In this document: positions 24,248-31,734 of the stretch, piece after piece | How the letters are laid out: each line of letters starts with the position of its first letter | Position numbering within the stretch: the first letter of the stretch is position 1 | Assembly (NCBI RefSeq): GCF_018596315.1 | Contig: NZ_JAHEAG010000022.1 | Span: 1-64,000, forward strand | DNA from: Bradyrhizobium sp. SRL28 | Lineage (GTDB): Bacteria > Pseudomonadota > Alphaproteobacteria > Rhizobiales > Xanthobacteraceae | Direction of reading: 5' to 3' | DNA length: 64,000 nt | Made by a program: the position numbers and the translations under genes | The notes under the pieces: generated by a model | What the model was told of the DNA's origin: nothing | Database searches by the model: none | The model's input: only the letters and a program-made list of their open reading frames with translations

Positions 24248-25486
24248 ATGGACTTGGCACACGGCGGAGGCAATTTTGAGCAAAGGAACGTGCTGCATCC
24301 GCCCGCGGTCGTGCTGATCCCCGGCCTCGTGATGTCATTTTACGTCTGGCTGGTTCTGGTCACGACCATTCCATATCCAGGCAAGATCGGGCTCGACTAC
24401 AATACCCTCGGCACCGACTGGATGGTCTTCTACGGCGCGATCCGCTCGGTCCTCGATGGCAACGCGCCGCTGATCTTCGATGGCGATCGCTTCACCGACT
24501 TCCTCAACACGAATTTTGCAGGCTGGCTCTCCAAGCCGCTGGAATTTCGGCCATGGGCCTATCCGCCGAGCTTTCTGCTGATTCTGCTGCCGTTCGCGCC
24601 ATTGGGTTTCTTCGGCTCCTACGTGGCGTTTCAGGTCGTGACCGGCGCCCTGCTCGCAGTAGCGCTTCGATCGAGTGCGGGAGCCGTCCTGCCATCAGGC
24701 GCCCTGCTCGTGGCCGCGCTGGCTTGTCCGGCGTCGGCCATCAATGCGATCAACGGGCAGGCCGTCTTTCTGGTCGCAGCCCTGATCGTCGGCGGATTTG
24801 GCCTTCTCGAACGGCGTCCTTATCTCGGCGGCTTGGTACTGGGTCTGCTGACGTTCAAACCCCAGTTCTGCATCCTGGTCCCGATCGCCCTGATCGCGGC
24901 CGGGCAATGGCGCGCGCTTCTGGCGGCGGGCTCGTCCGCGCTGGCCATGGTGATCGCGAGTGGATTGATTTTCGGATGGGACCTGTGGCTGCGCTGGTTT
25001 CCCCTGATTCTCGAAAATCTCAGCAGCCCGAACCAGAAGTGGATCGAGTACGGCCGCATGTGGGGCCATAGTGTCTATACCTGCGCGATTCTGCTCGGCG
25101 CGCCGGAGCGGCTGGCGTCGTGGATTCAACTGCTCGCCACGCTCGGCGCGGCGGTATCCGTCGTCATCGCTTTCCGATCGCGGTTGGGTACAAGGGAAAA
25201 GACGGCGATCTTTCTGGCCGCCACGGTCCTCGCGGCGCCGCATTCCGGACCCTATGATGGGACGCTGCTGGTGATCGCAGCGGCGTTCTGGTTGATGGCG
25301 CGCAGCGCTCCGCTGCCGCTGTGGTGCTGGACGCTGGCGTTCATGATCTGGCTGATGCCGCTGCTGAGCCCGCCCTTGCTGTTTCCCGTGGCCAGGATCG
25401 TCCCGCTCCTTCCCGTGCTGCTGATCGTACTCCTGCTCCGTCCCGGAGTTCCGGCCGTGGCCGTACGCCAGGCTCCTGCCGGATAG
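24248..25486 (+). CDS. Integral membrane glycosyltransferase, GT87/DUF2029-like
   Basis: 412 residues with about ten hydrophobic helices. The first extracytoplasmic loop carries DYNTLGTDWMVFYGAI, with the acidic residue after the first helix typical of GT-C transferases that use polyprenyl-phosphate sugars. Later signatures: RPWAYPPSFLLILLPFAPLG, AINGQAVFLVAALIVGGF and LGLLTFKPQFCILVPIALIA, all characteristic of the GT87/DUF2029 group. ATG at 24248 chosen; a TTG at 24233 is an alternative. Monocistronic. The acceptor glycan is unknown. Confidence 0.82.
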   Translation: MDLAHGGGNFEQRNVLHPPAVVLIPGLVMSFYVWLVLVTTIPYPGKIGLDYNTLGTDWMVFYGAIRSVLDGNAPLIFDGDRFTDFLNTNFAGWLSKPLEFRPWAYPPSFLLILLPFAPLGFFGSYVAFQVVTGALLAVALRSSAGAVLPSGALLVAALACPASAINAINGQAVFLVAALIVGGFGLLERRPYLGGLVLGLLTFKPQFCILVPIALIAAGQWRALLAAGSSALAMVIASGLIFGWDLWLRWFPLILENLSSPNQKWIEYGRMWGHSVYTCAILLGAPERLASWIQLLATLGAAVSVVIAFRSRLGTREKTAIFLAATVLAAPHSGPYDGTLLVIAAAFWLMARSAPLPLWCWTLAFMIWLMPLLSPPLLFPVARIVPLLPVLLIVLLLRPGVPAVAVRQAPAG

Positions 25487-25723
25487 CTGGGCGCAACCCC
25501 TCCCGGAACATTTGTCCGGCTGTCCATTGGCAGCGACCAAACGCCCCGGTGTCGCCTTGTTTCCTACCGATATTTTAATGGATCACGCGTGGCATCTTGC
25601 ATACGGTAAGGCCCCGCTGCCCCCTGTCCATTCCGGCTGAACGCCGGAACCAGCGAGGCAAAAAAGACCAATCGCGCCGCCTGAGGGCGGACGCCCAATC
25701 TGCAATAGCCGGAGGAAAATACC

Positions 25724-26704
25724 GTGAAACCAAGAGTTGTCCGGTGCGCCCTGTTTGCACTTATCGCGGTCGTATCCGCAGTGGCCGGCCAGGCCCAGGC
25801 CCAGACATGGCCGGACAAGCCGATCACCTTTATCGTGCCGTTCGCGGCCGGCGGCGGCACCGATGCCTTTGCCCGCCCGCTGGCGGCCCAGCTCGACACA
25901 CAGTTGGGCAAGCGCGTGCTGATCGAAAACCGCGCAGGCGCCGGTGGCACCGTTGGCGCATCGCTCGCCTCAAAGGCCGCGCCGGACGGCTACACCTTCT
26001 TCATGGGCGCGGCGCATCACGCCATCGCACCCTCGCTCTATCCCAACCTCGACTACAGCATCGAGAAGGATTTTATCGCGGTGGCGCTGATCGCGCGGCC
26101 GCCGCAGGTGGTGGTCGTCAATCCGGACAAGGTCGCCGCCAAGACGCTCGCCGAGTTCATCGCCTACGCCAAAGCCAATCCGGGCAAATTGAACTACGGC
26201 TCCGCCGGCGCCGGCACTACGCATCATCTGGCGGGCGAACTATTCAAGATCCTGACCAAGACCAACATTCAGCACGTCCCCTATCGTGGGGCCGGCCCCG
26301 CGATGCAGGATCTCATCGCCGGCCACGTCCCAGTCGTGTTCGACGGCCTCGGTTCGTCGGCGGCGCCCGTCAGGGCCGGACAGTTGCGCGCGCTTGCCGT
26401 CGCCGCGCCGAAACGCGTGCCGGCATTCCCCGATCTTCCGACCGCCGCGGAAGCGGGCCTGGCTGGATATGAAGTGTCGACCTGGTACGGCTTGTTCGCC
26501 CCCAAGAACACGCCGCCGGCGATCGTCCAGCAGATGGTCAAGGAATTGCAGAAAGCCATGCAGACACCCGCCATCAAGGAAGCCTGGGAGCGCAACGGCT
26601 CCGATGTCCCCGATGTCACGGGTCCTGCGTTCGCGAAAATGGTGTCCGCAGAAATCGAACGCTGGCGCAAGGTCGTGACGGAAGCGAACGTGAAGCTGGA
26701 CTAG
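25724..26704 (+). CDS. Tripartite tricarboxylate transporter substrate-binding protein (Bug family)
   Basis: 326 residues, family length. GTG start with GGAGG 8 nt upstream. Sec signal (CALFALIAVVSAVAGQAQA) cleaved before QTWPDKPI, the usual mature start. Signatures: FIVPFAAGGGTDAFARPLAA, IENRAGAGGTVGAS, NPGKLNYGSAGAGTTHHLAG, HVPYRGAGPAMQDLIAGHV and YEVSTWYGLFAPKNTP. No permease genes nearby; the ligand is unknown. A hairpin at 26750-26780 probably terminates it. Confidence 0.9.
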   Translation: MKPRVVRCALFALIAVVSAVAGQAQAQTWPDKPITFIVPFAAGGGTDAFARPLAAQLDTQLGKRVLIENRAGAGGTVGASLASKAAPDGYTFFMGAAHHAIAPSLYPNLDYSIEKDFIAVALIARPPQVVVVNPDKVAAKTLAEFIAYAKANPGKLNYGSAGAGTTHHLAGELFKILTKTNIQHVPYRGAGPAMQDLIAGHVPVVFDGLGSSAAPVRAGQLRALAVAAPKRVPAFPDLPTAAEAGLAGYEVSTWYGLFAPKNTPPAIVQQMVKELQKAMQTPAIKEAWERNGSDVPDVTGPAFAKMVSAEIERWRKVVTEANVKLD

Positions 26705-26749
26705 CCTTCGGCAAGACAGGCTCGCAATTATGTAAGACGAGAAGCCGGC

Positions 26750-26780
26750 ACGGCGGAGAGCTTGAAAGAGCCTCCGCCGT
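26750..26780 (+). terminator. Terminator-like hairpin after the Bug gene
   Basis: ACGGCGGAG (26750-26758) pairs perfectly with CTCCGCCGT (26772-26780) over a 13-nt loop. It is 46 bp past the stop codon. The following CGCTGTTT is only weakly T-rich. Confidence 0.55.
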
Positions 26781-27045
26781 CGCTGTTTGCATACCTTGCG
26801 CCCGATCAGGTGCGTATGGCGCTTATCTGTGCTGTTCGCCAGCACGAAAATTCCCAATCTCGGTTTGCGGCTAATGCATAGCGGCCGCCTTTTTATGTGC
26901 GGTCTATGCTCGATGCACAGGCGGCGATCAGGCTTTGGCTATTCCTGCTCCTGAGAGATCGCGGCCGCCCGTCGAGGCGAAAGCCGAAGTCGCATAATGT
27001 GTTAGCCCATAACAAGCTCGGACATGCCGCCTGACGTCGCGGTTG

Positions 27046-27059
27046 TTGACCTAGATCAA
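27046..27059. promoter_or_regulatory. FixK/FNR-type box upstream of fixN
   Basis: TTGACCTAGATCAA fits the FixK2/FNR consensus TTGA-N6-TCAA exactly. If it is centred at -41.5, transcription would start near 27094, leaving a leader of about 85 nt before the fixN ATG. This predicts induction of the operon under micro-oxic conditions. Confidence 0.85.
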
Positions 27060-27179
27060 GTCATCGATGTCAATTCTCTGAATACTGTCATCCATGCGAA
27101 TTATTCTTGCGCTCCAATACATCGGATGGGCATGGTTCCCTAAAATCAACCTCACGTTGCTTCAAGGGGGCTGCAGCTC

Positions 27180-28838
27180 ATGATCGCTCAACTGACAAGG
27201 TACGAGCGGCAACTTGCGCTCATTATCCTGCTGGCGATTTCCTTGTGCGGATTTGCCATGGCGGTGGCTGGACAAGGTGATCCGCTCGGCATTCACGGGG
27301 CGATCGTATTGTTGGCGGGGATTGCGGGAGCCTTCTGGGTCATCTCCGGGTACTACGCACCGGAGCCCGGCGAAGACCGACTCGACCAATACTTCGACGA
27401 TCCCAGCCGAATGGGCATTATCCTGGCAATGGTATGGGTCGTCGCTGGGCTTTTCGTCGGCGACTGGATCGCCTGGCAGCTCGTTAATCCGAACCTGACA
27501 TTCGACGCGGCCTGGTCGAGCTTCGGCCGCCTCCGTCCGGTGCACACTTCCGGCGTCATCTTCGGCTTCGGCGGCAATGCGCTGATCGCCACCTCCTTCT
27601 ATGTGGTGCAACGAACCTCGCGTGCACGCCTGCCGGACCAGTTGAGTCCGTGGTTCGTTCTGCTTGGCTACAACCTGTTCTGCGTCATCGCCGCAACCGG
27701 CTACCTGATGGGCGTTACGCAGTCGAAAGAGTATGCCGAGCCGGAATGGTATGCCGATATCTGGCTGGACATCGTGTGGGTGACTTACCTCATCCTCTAT
27801 CTGCGCACACTGGCTCGCCGCAAGGAGCCGCATATCTACGTGTCGAACTGGTACTACTTGGCCTTCATCCTCGTCGTGGCAATCCTCCACATCGTCAACA
27901 GCCTCGCCATCCCGGTTTCAATCGGTCATGCCAAGAGCTATTCGGCATTTTCCGGTGTGCAGGACGCGATGACGCAGTGGTGGTATGGACACAACGCCGT
28001 CGCGTTCTTCCTGACCGCCGGCTTCCTCGGCATGATGTACTACTACCTTCCGGTGCGTGCCGGCCGGCCGATCTTCTCCTACCGGATGTCGATCATCAGC
28101 TTCTGGGGCATCACTTTCATGTACATGTGGGCGGGTTCGCACCACCTGCATTACACCGCGCTTCCACATTGGGTTCAGACGCTCGGCATGACGTTCTCGG
28201 TCATGCTGCTGGTTCCCTCATGGGCGTCGGCCGGCAACGCGCTGCTGACGCTGAACGGCGCCTGGTACAAGGTGCGCGACGACGCGACCCTGCGCTTCAT
28301 GATGGTCGCCGCAGTATTCTACGGCATCGTCACTTTCGAAGGCTCGTTCATGGCCATTCGCTCCGTCAACGCGCTGTCGCACTATACCGACTGGACCGTC
28401 GGCCACGTGCACGTCGGGGCGCTCGGCTGGGTCGCGATGATCACTTTCGGCGCGATCTATGCATCGGTGCCGTGGCTCTGGAAGCGCGAGCGGATGTATT
28501 CGCCCAGGCTGGTGGAGGTTCACTTCTGGCTCGCGCTTGCCGGAACGGTGATCTACGTGTTCGCGATGTGGAATTCCGGCATCATCCAGGGGCTGATGTG
28601 GCGGACCTACAATGAAAGCGGAACGCTCGCCTATTCCTTTGTCGACACCCTGGTTGCGATGCATCCCTATTATATCGCGCGCGCTATCGGCGGCCTGCTG
28701 TTCCTGATCGGCGCGCTGGTCGCATGCTACAATATCTGGATGACGATGCGGACGGCCGATCAGCCGGCCGACGAGCGGGCTGGCGACCTTCCGGTCCCCA
28801 CGCTCGCAGGCGTTTCCGCGCCTCAACCGGCGGAGTGA
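27180..28838 (+). CDS. fixN: cbb3-type cytochrome c oxidase subunit I (CcoN)
   Basis: The catalytic haem-copper subunit of the high-affinity oxidase used at low oxygen; inner membrane. 552 residues with about 12-14 helices, normal length. Haem and CuB histidine regions are present: LRPVHTSGVIFGFGGNAL, WWYGHNAVAFFL, WAGSHHLHYTALPHW and DWTVGHVHVGALGWVAM. ATG at 27180 is the first codon of a clean frame, followed by NOQP in the standard order. Under the FixK box at 27046-27059. Downstream fixO starts 6 bp after its stop. Confidence 0.96.
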   Translation: MIAQLTRYERQLALIILLAISLCGFAMAVAGQGDPLGIHGAIVLLAGIAGAFWVISGYYAPEPGEDRLDQYFDDPSRMGIILAMVWVVAGLFVGDWIAWQLVNPNLTFDAAWSSFGRLRPVHTSGVIFGFGGNALIATSFYVVQRTSRARLPDQLSPWFVLLGYNLFCVIAATGYLMGVTQSKEYAEPEWYADIWLDIVWVTYLILYLRTLARRKEPHIYVSNWYYLAFILVVAILHIVNSLAIPVSIGHAKSYSAFSGVQDAMTQWWYGHNAVAFFLTAGFLGMMYYYLPVRAGRPIFSYRMSIISFWGITFMYMWAGSHHLHYTALPHWVQTLGMTFSVMLLVPSWASAGNALLTLNGAWYKVRDDATLRFMMVAAVFYGIVTFEGSFMAIRSVNALSHYTDWTVGHVHVGALGWVAMITFGAIYASVPWLWKRERMYSPRLVEVHFWLALAGTVIYVFAMWNSGIIQGLMWRTYNESGTLAYSFVDTLVAMHPYYIARAIGGLLFLIGALVACYNIWMTMRTADQPADERAGDLPVPTLAGVSAPQPAE

Positions 28839-28844
28839 AGCGGC

Positions 28845-29570
28845 ATGTTCAATTGGCATTACCGGCTCGAGCGCAAGACCATCGGCCTGGTGCTGGGCAT
28901 CATCGTCGTTGCCGCCATCGGCGGTGCGGTGGAGATCATACCGCTGTTCACGATCAACCAGACCGTCGAAGAGGCCCCGGGCATGCGGGTCTACACGCCG
29001 CTCGAGATCGCAGGCCGCAATATCTACATCCGCGAAGGCTGCTACGCCTGCCATTCGCAGATGATCCGGACATTGCGCGATGAAGTGGAGCGGTACGGCC
29101 CTTACTCGCTCGCCGTCGAATCCAAATACGATCATCCGATGCTCTGGGGATCGAAGCGGACCGGGCCGGATATCGCGCGCATGGGCAACAAATATTCGGA
29201 CGAATGGCATGTGCGGCACCTCAACAATCCCCGGGACGTCGTCCCGGAATCGGTGATGCCGCACTATTCGTGGCTCGGCCGCACTGAACTGCGTTATGAC
29301 GACCTCGGCGTTCATCTGGCGGCGCTTCGCAAGGTCGGCGTGCCCTACACCGACGAGATGATCGCCAACGCGAAGTCCGATGCCTATGGACAGGCGACAC
29401 CTGATACGCCCTTCGCCGAAGGCGTTACCAAGCGTTACGGTGCGGCGACGAATGTCCGCGCCTTCGACGGCAAGCCGGGCCAACTGACCGAAATGGATGC
29501 CCTGGTCGCTTACCTGCAAATTCTCGGCAAGCTGACCGACGCTGCGCACAAACACGCCGCGGGAGGCTGA
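28845..29570 (+). CDS. fixO: cbb3-type cytochrome c oxidase subunit II (CcoO)
   Basis: Membrane-anchored monohaem cytochrome c, 241 residues. One N-terminal helix (KTIGLVLGIIVVAAIGGAVE) and a single haem-binding CYACH near residue 66. Other family signatures: REGCYACHSQMIRTLRDE, KRTGPDIARMGNKYSDEWH and ESVMPHYSWL, whose Met is the likely axial ligand. Six bases after fixN; GGAG precedes the ATG. It passes electrons from FixP to FixN. Confidence 0.96.
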   Translation: MFNWHYRLERKTIGLVLGIIVVAAIGGAVEIIPLFTINQTVEEAPGMRVYTPLEIAGRNIYIREGCYACHSQMIRTLRDEVERYGPYSLAVESKYDHPMLWGSKRTGPDIARMGNKYSDEWHVRHLNNPRDVVPESVMPHYSWLGRTELRYDDLGVHLAALRKVGVPYTDEMIANAKSDAYGQATPDTPFAEGVTKRYGAATNVRAFDGKPGQLTEMDALVAYLQILGKLTDAAHKHAAGG

Positions 29571-29572
29571 TC

Positions 29573-29812
29573 ATGGACCACGATTTTACAGTCTGGTTCT
29601 CGAAGTCGTTCGGTCTGTTCTATCTGATCGCGCTTTCGATCATCATCGTCGCCTACGCATTCTGGCCGTCGAACAAGAAGCGGTTCGACAAGGCGGCGAA
29701 ATCCATACTCGGGGACGAGGACAAGCCGCACCGGGATCAACCACATAGCGATCAGTCACATAGGGATCAGTCACATAGGGATCAGTCACATAGGGATCAG
29801 TCATGGCGGTAG
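29573..29812 (+). CDS. fixQ: cbb3 oxidase subunit CcoQ with a C-terminal pentapeptide-repeat tail
   Basis: A small single-helix subunit that stabilises the oxidase. MDHDFTVWFSKSFGLFYLIAL and YAFWPSNKKRFDKAAKSI are typical CcoQ, but the protein is 79 residues where 50-60 is usual. The extra part is five tandem pentapeptides (HRDQP, HSDQS, then HRDQS three times) ending in WR, from the 15-bp DNA repeat at 29727-29801. GGGAGG precedes the ATG, 2 nt after the fixO stop. Its last 10 bases overlap fixP. The tail is probably disordered and may be neutral. Confidence 0.93.
   Translation: MDHDFTVWFSKSFGLFYLIALSIIIVAYAFWPSNKKRFDKAAKSILGDEDKPHRDQPHSDQSHRDQSHRDQSHRDQSWR
29727..29801 (+). repeat. 15-bp tandem repeat at the fixQ/fixP junction
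   Basis: Unit CACATAGGGATCAGT: exact copies at 29757-29771, 29772-29786 and 29787-29801, one copy with a single change (AGCG) at 29742-29756, and a more diverged unit before it (about 29727-29741). Each exact unit contains AGGGA, and the last one supplies the Shine-Dalgarno of fixP (ATG at 29803). Confidence 0.95.
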
Positions 29813-30684
29813 AGGAACGCGATCCCCATTCCGGCTACATGACGACCGGTCACGAATGGAACGGCATCAAGGAATTGAACACGCCGGTACCCCGGCCGGT
29901 CTATTTCTTCCTGATTGCAACGGCCCTGTTCTCCGTCGTCTACTGGGTGCTGTATCCGGCATGGCCGCTGGGAGTGACCTATACGAAGGGACTGCTCGGC
30001 ATCGATCAGCGCACCACCGTCAGTGAAAGCCTGGCGCAGGCGGCGCTTGAACGCAGCGCCTGGTCCAAACGCATCGAGGCGGAAAGCTTCAAGCAAATCC
30101 AGGCCGATCCCCGCTTGATGGAAAACGTGCGGCAGACCGGTCGCACGCTGTTCGGCGACAATTGTGCGCCGTGTCATGGATCCAGCGCACAGGGCGGCAA
30201 GGCGTTTCCCAATCTGACGACGGCGTCATGGCTTTGGGGCGGCGATCCCGAAAGCATCGCCGAGACGATCCGCGTCGGCATCAACTCGGCGCACCCGCAA
30301 AGCCGGACCTCGCAAATGATGGCGTTCGGCCGCGATCAGATGCTCAAGAAGGGCGAGATCGACGACGTCGTGGCTTACGTGCGCAGCCTTTCCGATCCCG
30401 TTGTCGCCAAGGACGTGCCCGCGGCGAAAATCGAGGCCGGCAAGGCCGTCTTTGCCGCCAATTGCGTCACCTGCCACGGCGACGACGGCAAGGGCAACGC
30501 CGAGCTCGGCGCACCTGATCTGACGGACCGGTCCTGGATCTACGGCGGCGACGCCGAGTCGATCTACGATACCGTGTGGGGCGGCCGGCAAGGCCACATG
30601 CCAAGCTGGGACGGAAGGCTCCCTCCGCTCGACCGCAAAATTCTGGCGCTCTATCTGTTCGACCTCCGCCGGAGCGAACGATGA
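29803..30684 (+). CDS. fixP: cbb3-type cytochrome c oxidase subunit III (CcoP)
   Basis: Membrane-anchored dihaem cytochrome c, 293 residues, normal length. One N-terminal helix (VYFFLIATALFSVVYWVLYP) and two haem sites, CAPCH near residue 123 and CVTCH near 221, each in a repeated cytochrome domain (WLWGGDPESIAETIRVGIN; WIYGGDAESIYDTVWGGRQ). Axial Met candidates are SQMMAFG and GHMPSW. Starts inside the fixQ end and shares ATGA with the next small gene, so the block is translationally coupled. Confidence 0.96.
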   Translation: MAVEERDPHSGYMTTGHEWNGIKELNTPVPRPVYFFLIATALFSVVYWVLYPAWPLGVTYTKGLLGIDQRTTVSESLAQAALERSAWSKRIEAESFKQIQADPRLMENVRQTGRTLFGDNCAPCHGSSAQGGKAFPNLTTASWLWGGDPESIAETIRVGINSAHPQSRTSQMMAFGRDQMLKKGEIDDVVAYVRSLSDPVVAKDVPAAKIEAGKAVFAANCVTCHGDDGKGNAELGAPDLTDRSWIYGGDAESIYDTVWGGRQGHMPSWDGRLPPLDRKILALYLFDLRRSER

Positions 30685-30899
30685 GCGCGACCGGCACAGC
30701 AACGAGGCCGATCCGAACAAGGGCCGTTCTTTGGCTCGCGGTCGGCGCCGGGCTGTTGCTGCTGCTGATCGCCAATTCGCACCTCGTCTATGTGGCCATC
30801 ATGTCGCAACCGGAATGCGTCGCGCATGTGCGCCAGGGCGAGGGTTCCGGCAGGGACGGAAAGTTCAGCGCGGCACGATCGTCATGCACGCCGCGATGA
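30681..30899 (+). CDS. Small single-helix membrane protein in the cbb3 operon
   Basis: 72 residues. Start overlaps the fixP stop (ATGA), strong evidence of coupled translation. One hydrophobic helix (AVLWLAVGAGLLLLLIANSH) follows a basic N-terminus, then LVYVAIMSQPECVAHVRQGE and a polar tail. It occupies the place where fixG/fixH are expected but is much shorter than FixH and lacks its domain. I have seen similar small proteins in bradyrhizobial oxidase clusters but cannot name the family. A role in assembly is inference. Confidence 0.7.
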   Translation: MSATGTATRPIRTRAVLWLAVGAGLLLLLIANSHLVYVAIMSQPECVAHVRQGEGSGRDGKFSAARSSCTPR

Positions 30900-30915
30900 A
30901 CCAGCAGGGAGATCG

Positions 30916-31710
30916 ATGATGACGCCGATACCGGCCGTTGTTCCACCTCTGCCGCGCGCGCGGACCTGGAAGCGAAACGTCGCTCCCGCAGCCGCTTTTG
31001 ACTGGCTCTCGGCCGGCTGGCGCGACTTCACAATCGATCCGGGAGCCAGCATCAGTTATGGACTCCTGGTGTTTCTGGTCTCCGTCGTCACCACCGTCGG
31101 CCTGTTCGCGCTTCGCCTCGACTACATCCTGCTCCCGGCGTTTGCCGGTTTCATGGTCGTCGGTCCGATAATCGGAATCGGACTGTACGAAAAAAGCCGG
31201 CGCATTGCAGAAGGCAGGTCCGTCAGCCTGTGGCAGATGGTCTTCGTCAGGCCGGAGTCCGGTGGCCAGGTTCTGTTCGCAGGCGTGCTGCTCTTTCTGC
31301 TGACACTGTTGTGGATGCGCGCCGCTGTCATCGTGTATGCGCTGTTCTTCGGCCTGCGGCCTTTTCCCGGTCTCGACCGCATCATTCCCATGCTGTTCAC
31401 GACAGAGGTCGGCTGGGCGATGCTGCTGATCGGCAGCGCCATCGGGGGGCTGTTTGCGGCGTTCGCATTTGCCATCAGCGCCTTCTCGATCCCGATGCTG
31501 CTGTCGGAGCGGACGGACGCTCTTACTGCCATGGGCACCAGCATGGCGCTGGTCTGGAACAATCTGCCCGTCATGCTGACCTGGGCGGCCATCATGCTGG
31601 TGCTGATCGTGATCGGCATCGCGACCGGACTGCTGGGAATGATCGTCATTTTCCCGGTGCTGGGACACGGAAGCTGGCACGCGTACCGGGCGATACGGCC
31701 TGAAGTTTGA
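30916..31710 (+). CDS. DUF2189 integral membrane protein
   Basis: 264 residues, about six helices. Family signatures: AFDWLSAGWRDFTIDPGASI, SYGLLVFLVSVVTTVGLF, GFMVVGPIIGIGLYEKSRRI and VIFPVLGHGSWHAYRAI. AGGGAGA precedes the ATG at 30916 (a second ATG follows at once). Located 16 bp after the small membrane gene and 24 bp before fixI, so it is within the oxidase operon. DUF2189 genes often sit near respiratory genes in alphaproteobacteria; the biochemical function is not known. Confidence 0.88.
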   Translation: MMTPIPAVVPPLPRARTWKRNVAPAAAFDWLSAGWRDFTIDPGASISYGLLVFLVSVVTTVGLFALRLDYILLPAFAGFMVVGPIIGIGLYEKSRRIAEGRSVSLWQMVFVRPESGGQVLFAGVLLFLLTLLWMRAAVIVYALFFGLRPFPGLDRIIPMLFTTEVGWAMLLIGSAIGGLFAAFAFAISAFSIPMLLSERTDALTAMGTSMALVWNNLPVMLTWAAIMLVLIVIGIATGLLGMIVIFPVLGHGSWHAYRAIRPEV

Positions 31711-31734
31711 CGTACGGCACCTGGAGTTGTTCCG

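Larger units (their letters stand above)
26705..27179. other. 475-bp intergenic region upstream of fixN
   Basis: No gene is seen. It holds the hairpin at 26750-26780 near its left end and the FixK-type box at 27046-27059 near its right end. The middle part (about 26800-27040) shows no repeat or reading frame that I can support. Confidence 0.6.

Noticed and set aside
28218..29555. 445-codon open frame on the minus strand
   Set aside because: Antisense to fixN and fixO, which are unmistakable genes.
29727..29801. CRISPR-like array
   Set aside because: The repeats are 15 bp, directly adjacent without spacers and inside fixQ, so it is a simple coding tandem repeat.
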